A stretch of 64,000 bases of DNA from the IMG/VR virus record IMGVR_UViG_3300030419_005383, positions 1-64,000 of that record; one strand, written 5' to 3'. Below the pieces are notes generated by a model. It was not told the origin of the DNA and made no database searches. It was given only the letters and a program-made list of their open reading frames with translations. This stretch comes from a virus. Of this stretch, positions 14,361 to 20,998 are shown piece by piece. The position numbers and the translations under genes were made by a program. The stretch's first letter is position 1, and each line of letters starts with the position of its first letter.

Positions 14361-14953
14361 GACCATCAACAACTCAGATCAGGATCCTTCGGGTCGTTGC
14401 ACAAAAATTTCTCTGTCAGATACGCGACGCCGGCCGCGTCATGTATCAGGAGGGTTTGGCTGTGCGTGAATTTCCGAATCGACATCCAGTGGCTGAGACC
14501 GGAATGGAACAACTTAAATTCCAATTCGTCAAAGTCCACCGATTGATGATGATGGCTGGCGCCGAACGCACCTGGGTTTCAACTGGCCAGTTCGCTGTCC
14601 CGCTGACGGGCACCGACGGCCGCTGGTACGGTCCAGAGCCGTTGCCGCGTATCGCAAACGAGTGTGAAGCAGCGAGGCTGCTGCTGACCAAGGGCGAGCT
14701 GCCAGATGGCTACCCGTCCGCCAGGTTGCAGGGTCGGTTCGTTCGCAACCGCGCGCTCTGCCATGTCATCCGGCCAGAGGTCGGTGTACATGACCTGCAC
14801 CTGTACGCTGCCTGTCGTGCCCTTGGCCAACTGCGACTTCCCCTCCGGCACCTTCGGCTTCGCCAGATGAACCCCGAAGATCCGGTCGTCGTTCAGACTG
14901 ACGCCGACCCCAGCGCATTCGTTTTGATCAAACCGTTCAAAAGAAAAACTTGA
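14357..14953 (+). CDS. Basic hypothetical protein, 198 residues
   Basis: Starts in ATGA overlap with the preceding gene. Basic throughout (many Arg, few acidic residues) with a leucine/arginine-rich patch around residues 150-170 (RALGQLRLPLRHLRLR). No family recognised. Last gene of the P10 operon; its stop overlaps the -35 element of P11. Confidence 0.6.
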   Translation: MRPSTTQIRILRVVAQKFLCQIRDAGRVMYQEGLAVREFPNRHPVAETGMEQLKFQFVKVHRLMMMAGAERTWVSTGQFAVPLTGTDGRWYGPEPLPRIANECEAARLLLTKGELPDGYPSARLQGRFVRNRALCHVIRPEVGVHDLHLYAACRALGQLRLPLRHLRLRQMNPEDPVVVQTDADPSAFVLIKPFKRKT

Positions 14954-14977
14954 CTTTCATGAGTCGGTGCCTATCTT
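14950..14977 (+). promoter_or_regulatory. Phage-type promoter P11
   Basis: TTGACT, 16 bases, TATCTT. The left half of the spacer deviates from the family but CGGTGCC before the -10 matches. Confidence 0.68.
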
Positions 14978-15018
14978 ATTGGTGTGACCGTTTAACCCCA
15001 CAGAGAAAAGAGAGAACA

Positions 15019-15336
15019 ATGAGCACAAAACGATTCCAGTATGAGTGGCAGCTTTTCTGGGAAGAGCCAGATGGCGAAGTTGACCACAGCGATACCATCG
15101 AAGGGTTCCACCCAGATGACATCAACGATCTGCTCGCCAAGCGGTGTGAACTGTCCGTCCGCGTGTGGGACCACAGGAATCCCTACGGCGGCTGGGAAGA
15201 CGCACGATGTCATTGGAACGATGGCACCCTGACCATCGCCAGCCACCATGAGCCTGCGGCATTCCAATTGCACGGCAAGAAGGTGTTGCAGCGCCACCAC
15301 AAAGAACTGGCTGCATTCATGTGCAACCACCGATAA
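15019..15336 (+). CDS. Hypothetical protein, 105 residues
   Basis: ATG after AAAGAGAGAACA; the frame from 14950 passes through the promoter and is not used. Sequence rich in Trp and His, beta strands in the first half (FQYEWQLFWEEPDGEV), histidines concentrated at the C-terminus. No family recognised. First gene behind P11, upstream of a tandem duplicated pair. Confidence 0.62.
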   Translation: MSTKRFQYEWQLFWEEPDGEVDHSDTIEGFHPDDINDLLAKRCELSVRVWDHRNPYGGWEDARCHWNDGTLTIASHHEPAAFQLHGKKVLQRHHKELAAFMCNHR

Positions 15337-15384
15337 CCACCGGGGCCCACAGCCCCACCAACCACACAAACAACGGAGAGAACA

Positions 15385-15885
15385 ATGCCTGCACAATGGT
15401 ACATTGGAAATGTGAAAAACTGGAAAACCACCTGCTATCGGGTGGAGACCGCCGCAGATTTTACGAAGAGGCGCGCCATCGACATAGAAGTTGTTCGCGA
15501 ATGGGCCGGTTCAGATCATGTCGATTTTTGGACTGCTGATGGAACCGAGCGCGAGGACATCACGGAAGACACGTTGATCAAGATGATGGATCCGATTTGT
15601 CGATTCTTGGTTTTTCAAGGACTGCCCTACACTGGGCATGAAGATTTGCTTCTCAAAAACATTGAGGATGTCTACAAGCGTCTTCGGCTGATTGGCGACC
15701 GCGAAGGAATCCGACCGTCTGATCACAAGGATGGTGAACTTTTCCGACGCGACATCACAATGGATGATCTGATCAAGTTTGTTGGGATCTACAACACTGC
15801 CGCCATCAGACGAAGAAAAAAGGTCACCGTCTTTTGCGAAGAACTCAAAATCAGCAGTAAGGAATGGCGAAACTGGGCAGCGTAA
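15385..15885 (+). CDS. Tandem paralogue A, 166 residues
   Basis: ATG after GGAGAGAACA. Shares with the next gene an almost identical N-terminus (MPAQW...TTCYRVETAADF), a central block ADGTEREDITEDTLIK, IEDVYKRLRLIGDR, and the C-terminus KVTVFCEE-KISSKEW. Between these blocks the two proteins differ strongly. No family recognised. The conserved and variable blocks suggest one fold with a specificity region under divergent selection. Confidence 0.68.
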   Translation: MPAQWYIGNVKNWKTTCYRVETAADFTKRRAIDIEVVREWAGSDHVDFWTADGTEREDITEDTLIKMMDPICRFLVFQGLPYTGHEDLLLKNIEDVYKRLRLIGDREGIRPSDHKDGELFRRDITMDDLIKFVGIYNTAAIRRRKKVTVFCEELKISSKEWRNWAA

Positions 15886-15925
15886 ACCACCGGCCCCACC
15901 AACCACACAAACAAAGGAGAGAACA

Positions 15926-16429
15926 ATGCCTGCACAATGGAGCATTGAAGATGTCAAAGACTGGGAAACGACCTGCTATCGGGTAGAGACCGCCGCAGAT
16001 TTCCTGAAGAGGCACACCTACGTGAGAGACATCGAAGCCATTCGGGATCCCAACGGACCATCCAATATTTGGGCGGCTGATGGAACCGAGCGCGAGGACA
16101 TCACGGAAGACACGTTGATCAAAACGATGGATCCAATTTGCAATTGGTTGGTTTTTAGCGGCCTGCCCATGACGGGACACGCGAGACTGACCTTCAAAAA
16201 CATTGAGGATGTCTACAAGCGTCTTCGGCTGATTGGCGACCGCTTCGGACGCTACCGACCACAAGATTGGAAGGACAAAAAACACTTCTTCTTTGACATC
16301 ACAATGGATGATCTGATCAAGTTCGTTGGGATCTACAACACCGGCACATCGTCACAGTTGAAAAAGGTCACCGTCTTTTGCGAGGAATTCAAAATCAGCA
16401 GCAAGGAATGGCGAAGCTGGGCAGCGTAA
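15926..16429 (+). CDS. Tandem paralogue B, 167 residues
   Basis: Duplicate of the preceding gene, with its own copy of the leader and ribosome site. The most diverged stretches against copy A lie around residues 27-47, 78-90 and 112-125. The frame is open further upstream into copy A's end, but the leader duplication fixes the start. Unknown function. Confidence 0.68.
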   Translation: MPAQWSIEDVKDWETTCYRVETAADFLKRHTYVRDIEAIRDPNGPSNIWAADGTEREDITEDTLIKTMDPICNWLVFSGLPMTGHARLTFKNIEDVYKRLRLIGDRFGRYRPQDWKDKKHFFFDITMDDLIKFVGIYNTGTSSQLKKVTVFCEEFKISSKEWRSWAA

Positions 16430-16475
16430 ACCACCGGGGCCCCACAGGCCCCACCAACCACACAGAGAGAACCAC

Positions 16476-16961
16476 ATGTCCAAACATCCCGCAGACGAAC
16501 CACCTGGGCTCTACTTGCGCCTCTACCCTCCGGGCTGGAGAGCCACAGCCATCTCGGTAACGCACCTTTGCGACACGGATGTTCCGCAAGGCGTGACGTT
16601 TGAATCAGGCAAATCGTCCGGCTCTAATGTCGCATGTCCTGATTGTGGACTGGATCAAGAATCCGCCGAAGATGAAGATCGTGAGGTTTGGGCCTACGAG
16701 GTGGACAACGAGGGATTCGACATCTGGACCCGCGCGACCTGCAACGACTGCGAACGGGTGGAGATCTTCCGATGCACAGGCGGGAAGCGTGACAAGCAAC
16801 CACGCAATGTGGCGCTCTGTGTGTCGGGTGAACATCGGGACAAAATCTTTCGATGCTGGGACGGACAACGCTGGCGGCACACTCGCCGCCCAGGTTTTGC
16901 CCGGCACGAGCTTGACCGCAAGCACAAGGAATCACACAGCGAGTGGGCAGGTGAATCATGA
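16476..16961 (+). CDS. Zinc-ribbon protein, 161 residues
   Basis: ATG after AGAGAGAACCAC. C54-P-D-C57 and C89-N-D-C92 form a zinc ribbon with a long acidic loop; further cysteines at 100 and 114. The C-terminus is basic and His-rich (RRPGFARHELDRKHKESH). Ends in ATGA overlap with the next gene. Possibly nucleic-acid binding. Confidence 0.66.
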   Translation: MSKHPADEPPGLYLRLYPPGWRATAISVTHLCDTDVPQGVTFESGKSSGSNVACPDCGLDQESAEDEDREVWAYEVDNEGFDIWTRATCNDCERVEIFRCTGGKRDKQPRNVALCVSGEHRDKIFRCWDGQRWRHTRRPGFARHELDRKHKESHSEWAGES

Positions 16962-17200
16962 GAAACGCCTGGCACAAAGCGTTGAAGAACGTGGAGGAGT
17001 ACGCCCCCATGATCTACCTGAGTGTTGTTTGTTCACAACTCAAAGCGTGCCTGGCTCTCCAGTGCGAACCGGCCGAATACGGTGAGGGTGACCTGGACCT
17101 GAGGAAGTTGGACTTCGTCAAGAGGGCGAAAGCCGATGGTTGGACCTACGACAAGAACGGCAACTGGCTCTGCCCTGACTGCTCCAAGGAAGGTGAATGA
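16958..17200 (+). CDS. Small protein ending in CPDC, 80 residues
   Basis: Starts in ATGA overlap. Helical N-terminal half with C25, C31 and C36; the C-terminal W-L-C-P-D-C (C72, C75) near the end. The segment 'DFVKRAKADGWTYDKNGNWLCPDC' resembles short zinc-knuckle proteins found in many phages. Overlaps the next start. Confidence 0.62.
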   Translation: MRNAWHKALKNVEEYAPMIYLSVVCSQLKACLALQCEPAEYGEGDLDLRKLDFVKRAKADGWTYDKNGNWLCPDCSKEGE

Positions 17201-17424
17201 TGAAACTCTCCGAGATGCGAAAGCTGGTGGAGGAAAGCTCAACGGACGGAGACTTGATCTGCCGTGCCAGCGTGGGTTCATGCCCATCTGAGTTTAAGAA
17301 GGGCGAGACAAAACGAGTCATCAGAGTCAATATCGATTTCTACAGCAAAAATGAAGATCGTTGTGTCTCCGCAAGTGGATTTTTGGAGGTCTGGGATGTG
17401 GAAGATCACAGGAAAGGTGAATGA
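17197..17424 (+). CDS. Hypothetical protein, 75 residues
   Basis: Two adjacent ATGs (17197 and 17200). A short helix, then beta strands (KRVIRVNIDFYSKN, CVSASGFLEVWDV). No family recognised. Ends in an overlap with the next short gene. Confidence 0.58.
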   Translation: MMKLSEMRKLVEESSTDGDLICRASVGSCPSEFKKGETKRVIRVNIDFYSKNEDRCVSASGFLEVWDVEDHRKGE

Positions 17425-17585
17425 TGAACCTACCGAGACGCATCAAAGACTGGCCAGCCGAGGCCACTGCTGATTGGAACGAACGGGCTGGCATCATGGA
17501 GTTTGATGGTGGCCTTGCAAGAAGAGAAGCCGAACGGCAAGCCGAGAAAATTGTTCGACGCCAATATGCGGCTGTCAAAAATTGA
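17421..17585 (+). CDS. Short phage protein with 'IMEFDGGLxRxEAE' motif, 54 residues
   Basis: ATGATG start overlapping the preceding stop, after GGAAAGG. The protein contains DWNERAGIMEFDGG and then LARREAERQAE, a motif widespread in phage and prophage genomes, both as a stand-alone small protein and attached to primase-like proteins; its function is unknown. Recognition is by memory of the motif. It closes the P11 transcription unit. Confidence 0.65.
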   Translation: MMNLPRRIKDWPAEATADWNERAGIMEFDGGLARREAERQAEKIVRRQYAAVKN

Positions 17586-17652
17586 ATCACACTCTTCACT
17601 TTTCAAAATTCGTGACAAACATATATAGGACACAGACAAACAGGGAGAACCA

Positions 17653-17979
17653 ATGAGCCAAAACGAATCCATTTTGAAATGCCTGACGTGGGCGACTACC
17701 TTTGCGGAGGGTAGCCGGGACGCTGACGAGTCCCTGGGCAACCCGGTCTTCAACGGTTGGCTTGACGATTGCAAAAACGCAATCCAGTCGCTGACCCCAG
17801 AGGATGAGGCCGACCAGCAGAAAGCCTCCGAAGAGAGAGACCTTGCAGTCGATGCGCTGAAGCAATTCGTGTCGGCATTTGATGCGGAACTTTTCGAGCT
17901 GGTCATCGCGAAGGCGAACGCTCAAGCGGTCATTAAGAAAATCGAATCCGCAGGAGAGAACCATGAACCGCAGCAGTAA
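17653..17979 (+). CDS. Helical protein, 108 residues
   Basis: ATG after AGGGAGAACCA. Acidic helical body (LTPEDEADQQKASEERDLAVDA), ends overlapping the next gene by 17 bases. The 67-base spacer before it contains GTGACAAAC and TATATAGG, a possible promoter that does not obey the family consensus. No family recognised. Confidence 0.62.
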   Translation: MSQNESILKCLTWATTFAEGSRDADESLGNPVFNGWLDDCKNAIQSLTPEDEADQQKASEERDLAVDALKQFVSAFDAELFELVIAKANAQAVIKKIESAGENHEPQQ

Positions 17980-18160
17980 ATCTCGCCGCACACGCCGCAA
18001 GGCACAGCGGAAGTTCAAGCAAGCCATGCGTGGCAAGCTTGAGAAAACCACAGGACGGAACTGGTTGGCAGTTTCCGCCCACTTTCGTCGCGGTGGCGCT
18101 TTTAAGAACCGCCGCGCTCACAACAACAAGATGGCATGTCGCCGTCGAGTGGAGGGCTAA
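17963..18160 (+). CDS. Strongly basic small protein, 65 residues
   Basis: ATG after GGAGAGAACC, inside the end of the preceding gene. About one third Arg/Lys (RSSKSRRTRRKAQRKFKQ), few acidic residues. Probably binds nucleic acid. TAATG overlap with the next gene. Confidence 0.6.
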   Translation: MNRSSKSRRTRRKAQRKFKQAMRGKLEKTTGRNWLAVSAHFRRGGAFKNRRAHNNKMACRRRVEG

Positions 18161-18405
18161 TGCCGACTTTTGATTTTCCATCCGAACCATACTTCGTCAT
18201 CTACGACGAAAACGGGAGACGTGTCTATTTCACATTCCGTGAGATTGGAGACCGTGTCCGCAAGGAGGCGCCTGAAACCCTGGGTGAGCACATCTTTGTG
18301 CAGATTGACGCCCTGGGTTTGAACAAAGAGTTCGAACGGGCAGGGACTCCGCACTCGCTTCCTTACACTTTTGCTGAAAAAAACACTGGAGAAAACAATG
18401 CCTGA
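18160..18405 (+). CDS. Hypothetical protein, 81 residues
   Basis: TAATG start behind GTGGAGGGC. Beta-rich beginning (YFVIYDENGRRVYFTF) then a helix with RDRVRKEAPE-like composition. No family recognised. Overlaps the next gene by 8 bases. Confidence 0.6.
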   Translation: MPTFDFPSEPYFVIYDENGRRVYFTFREIGDRVRKEAPETLGEHIFVQIDALGLNKEFERAGTPHSLPYTFAEKNTGENNA

Positions 18406-18985
18406 TCCCCGGCAATACAATCGTGAAGACGTAATCAAACAACACATTAGCAGCGCAGTTGGAAGCGATGCCGCATTTATGGCTGCTCGGCATGATCCCA
18501 AGCTTCAAGGCACCTTTACCATCAGCCATAAAGGGCAGTTGTACCACAATGGAGTTCTTGTTGATCACGCAATGATCAGTGACTTTATGGTGTACTTGAG
18601 CGGCACATACGGTGTTAGGCCGCGGGCAGATGAAGTTGTTGCTGGGTTCACTTCTGCCGCAACGAAGAACCCGAAAAGCATTATGCGGAAACGAAAACGA
18701 ACCACCCATGTTCCGCCCAGGCTTCTCCATGAAGTTGATCAAACGGTTCGGCTTATGAGAGGGGAACTGACCACGAAGAAGATCGCCTTGAAGTTGATGC
18801 CACACGAATACGAGGATTCAGCGCGGTCCGTGGAAATGCTCATCTCCGAGGCTATGAAGCGGCTTGGCTACATCAAGAAACGGAAGATGATCAACTGCGT
18901 CCGTCAGAGCCGGTGGGAACCAAACCCAAAAGCAAAGCGGGTTGGGCTACCTCAAAACGATAGGCTTGAGGGGGGAGAAGAATGA
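18398..18985 (+). CDS. Putative DNA-binding regulator, 195 residues
   Basis: ATG after TGGAGAAAACA. The middle has a basic stretch (IMRKRKRTTHVPP) followed by LMRGELTTKKIALKL and SVEMLISEAMKRLGY, reminiscent of a helix-turn-helix with a recognition helix. The C-terminus is basic. This suggests nucleic-acid binding, but no family is certain. ATGA overlap with the next gene. Confidence 0.58.
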   Translation: MPDPRQYNREDVIKQHISSAVGSDAAFMAARHDPKLQGTFTISHKGQLYHNGVLVDHAMISDFMVYLSGTYGVRPRADEVVAGFTSAATKNPKSIMRKRKRTTHVPPRLLHEVDQTVRLMRGELTTKKIALKLMPHEYEDSARSVEMLISEAMKRLGYIKKRKMINCVRQSRWEPNPKAKRVGLPQNDRLEGGEE

Positions 18986-19479
18986 TTTTAACCCTATTCG
19001 CGTTGATGCTTGCGGGCGATTTTTATCGCCCAATAGCCAAGCCGGAGCCGAAGCCATACGCCGATATGCTCGACACTATGACGGGATTCCGCGGCGTTGA
19101 GTTCCGCTCTGCGCCGAATCTGGGCCCAGAATTTCTGCTCTACGAAGACAACATCGATACAACCGTTTACCGGCGCCCAGGTGATGATCTGCAATTCTCT
19201 GGTGTTGAGATGGACGATGTCTACTACGTCTTCTGGCGGGGCAAATTCCTGGGAGGAGTTGCTTTGTGTTCCATCGCCGTCCACTGCCTGGAGCCTTTGT
19301 ATCTCGCGATTGTGCCAATGCTTGGTGAAGGAATCTTTGAAGAACACGAGGACCGAATTGTCTGGCCAGGCGAGCAAGCCTTTCTGGTTCTGAAACGAGA
19401 AGAGGACGGCACCGGACGGCTACTGTTGCTTGACAAAGAGACCATAGAAGAAATCCGACAGACGCCTTCGGAGAAGTGA
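18982..19479 (+). CDS. Putative exported protein, 165 residues
   Basis: The N-terminus MILTLFALMLAGDF reads as a short signal peptide; the rest is a beta-rich, acidic domain (DIPTTVY-like strands, LVLKREEDGTGRLLLLD). No Cys follows the signal, so it is not a lipoprotein of the standard type. It may act in the periplasm or at the membrane, for example in exclusion of other phages; this is inference from topology only. ATGA overlaps at both ends. Confidence 0.55.
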   Translation: MILTLFALMLAGDFYRPIAKPEPKPYADMLDTMTGFRGVEFRSAPNLGPEFLLYEDNIDTTVYRRPGDDLQFSGVEMDDVYYVFWRGKFLGGVALCSIAVHCLEPLYLAIVPMLGEGIFEEHEDRIVWPGEQAFLVLKREEDGTGRLLLLDKETIEEIRQTPSEK

Positions 19480-19742
19480 TGAACGCCACACAGGAACGAC
19501 TTGACACCCTTTCAGCGGTCCAGGCCTTAGTTGATGCGCTGGGAGGCAGGGTCAAGCCAGCAGCAAGGATCATGGGTGCATCTGAATCAAGCTTGTACAA
19601 GGTTCTCAAGAAAGAGAACGCGGCCCCGACGCTCGATACATTGGCCCGATACGCCAACAGAATTTTTCGAGAAACTGGAATCCGTCTCATTTTTACTGTG
19701 ACGCCCGATTTTAAACTTCATTGGACCGTCAAGAACGAATGA
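19476..19742 (+). CDS. Cro/CI-type helix-turn-helix protein, 88 residues
   Basis: ATG overlapping the preceding stop, with a second ATG three bases on. Residues about 20-65 fit a lambda-repressor-like fold: ALGGRVKPAARIMGASESSLYKVLK, then a third helix starting TLDTLARYA. The C-terminal strand region may mediate dimerisation. Probably a transcription factor. Position at the end of the small-gene block and just before the replication genes suggests it controls one of the two. Confidence 0.65.
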   Translation: MMNATQERLDTLSAVQALVDALGGRVKPAARIMGASESSLYKVLKKENAAPTLDTLARYANRIFRETGIRLIFTVTPDFKLHWTVKNE

Positions 19743-19936
19743 TGTTTTTGACGAGCTAATCTCAACACCCTATTCTCTTCTGGCCTGCCGGGATTGATCC
19801 CCCGGCCTCGTGAAAGCGAGTCAGGCATCTTGGTTGGGCCCCCGCCACCAAACTAGTCGTTGCTCTGCGCGGTTGGTGGCGGAGCGGCCCCAGCCAGGAG
19901 TGCGCCTGCCGCGACCACTAAAGGAACCAAGAACCA
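19743..19936 (+). ncRNA. Structured RNA-like segment before the primase gene
   Basis: Two strong structures fill the spacer. First, a three-way junction: outer stem GCCTG/CAGGC (19783-19787 with 19822-19826) enclosing hairpins CCGGG/CCCGG (19788-19805) and CTCG/CGAG (19807-19820). Second, a long hairpin: CCGCCACCAA with TTGGTGGCGG (19842-19851 with 19873-19882, ten perfect pairs), extended by GGGCC/GGCCC (19836-19840 with 19886-19890). No T-tract follows. A leader controlling primase expression, an independent small RNA, or a replication-origin structure are the candidates. No Rfam family was recognised. Confidence 0.5.
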
Positions 19937-20998
19937 ATGAAACTCTGGATTGAAAACGTGAAGCAGGCAGCAACAACGACACAGGTTGCTAAACTTCTCG
20001 GAGCCAAACCAGGCAAGAACAAGTCATTTGGGCCATGTCCAGCCTGCAAGAACGAAAGACGAAGCAAAACTGATCAGCGTAAGCCTTTGACGATTTATTC
20101 TACTGGAAAGTGGGTTTGCTACGCATGCTCAGCCAAGGGCGATGGCGTGGACCTTGTATCTATTCATCTTCACGGTGCCAGGCTTGGCGCGGTCAGTAAG
20201 GATAAAGTGAAAGCCGTTCGGGGGTGGTTTGCATCCCATGGCTTCTGCGAGAATGGCCAGGCTACACCAAAGATTCCAACCGGGCGACCCCAGCGCGAGA
20301 AGAAACAGGAAGACCAGAACGTCTACGTCAAGCGGGGAAGACCACCGGCACACGAGATCGTTTCTCTTTGGAAATCGAGCCTGTATCCCAACAAGGCCGT
20401 GGAGAGCAGCCGGCCGAACGACCCACTTGTCAAATGGCTGCTCAATCGCGAATTCTCCCCTCAGACCCTGAAAAACACAGGACTCATAAAAGTCACGCCA
20501 CTGGGCGTAGACTATGAATATCCTGAATGGTGGCCTCGCCAGTGGTCATACTCCATCCGGCTGATCACACCAGCGTATGAACCCAACGGAAAGGTCGCCT
20601 CACTGCACGGGCGAAGCGTCGTGAAGAGCGGCCCAAAAACGCGCTGGCCGCTCGGCTACGAAGCGGGGGGTCTCTGGATGGCAAACCGGTCAGGCGTACA
20701 CATGATGCGCGGGCAGAAGCCCAGGCTGAGCGGCGTTCTAATCTGCGAAGGAATTACAGACCTGATGCGGGCTGCTTGCCAGAACATCGACCAGGCGTTG
20801 GGACTAGCTGTTCTCGCTGGGACATCCGGCTCGTTCCGTCACGTCCACCAAGCCAGCATTCCAAAGGATCTGCCAGTCTATCTGGCTACGGATGACGACG
20901 GGACTGGTGATAAGTATGCACGTATAGTTGTCGAAAAGCTGAAGCACAACAGAATCTACCGCTTGAACCTTGCAGGAACTGCCGATGCCCGATCTTGA
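19937..20998 (+). CDS. DNA primase with CHC2-type zinc finger and Toprim domain
   Basis: 353 residues, ATG after AAGGAACCAAGAACCA. A zinc finger C34-P-A-C37 ... C61-Y-A-C64 at the N-terminus, in the CHC2 style of DnaG-like primases, and a Toprim core: LICEGITD (E271) and YLATDDDGTG (D319-D321), the acidic residues binding Mg2+. A KRGRP patch near residue 132 could contact DNA. It would lay RNA primers at the phage fork or origin. Overlaps the helicase gene by 14 bases, so both are likely made together. Shorter than host DnaG, lacking a helicase-binding domain, as usual for phage primases paired with their own helicase. Confidence 0.85.
   Translation: MKLWIENVKQAATTTQVAKLLGAKPGKNKSFGPCPACKNERRSKTDQRKPLTIYSTGKWVCYACSAKGDGVDLVSIHLHGARLGAVSKDKVKAVRGWFASHGFCENGQATPKIPTGRPQREKKQEDQNVYVKRGRPPAHEIVSLWKSSLYPNKAVESSRPNDPLVKWLLNREFSPQTLKNTGLIKVTPLGVDYEYPEWWPRQWSYSIRLITPAYEPNGKVASLHGRSVVKSGPKTRWPLGYEAGGLWMANRSGVHMMRGQKPRLSGVLICEGITDLMRAACQNIDQALGLAVLAGTSGSFRHVHQASIPKDLPVYLATDDDGTGDKYARIVVEKLKHNRIYRLNLAGTADARS

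Larger units (their letters stand above)
15333..16475 (+). repeat. Three copies of a 45-60-base intergenic leader
   Basis: The spacers at 15333-15384, 15883-15925 and 16426-16475 share AACCACCGG, GGCCCCACCAACCACACA and a GAGAGAAC ribosome site. Two copies also contain a GGGGCC/GGCCCC hairpin. The first two continue into identical first codons of the paralogous genes; the third precedes an unrelated gene. The pattern is what repeated duplication of a gene plus its leader would leave. Confidence 0.6.

Noticed and set aside
15779-15925. N-terminal extension of tandem paralogue B
   Set aside because: This part reads the end of paralogue A in another frame; the duplicated leader and ribosome site fix the start at 15926.
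17586-17652. Further member of the phage promoter family
   Set aside because: GTGACAAAC is present but the -10 at the required 16-base spacing is missing.
19780-19830. tRNA gene in the spacer before the primase
   Set aside because: The three-way junction lacks a seven-pair acceptor stem and a canonical T-loop; only two internal hairpins exist.
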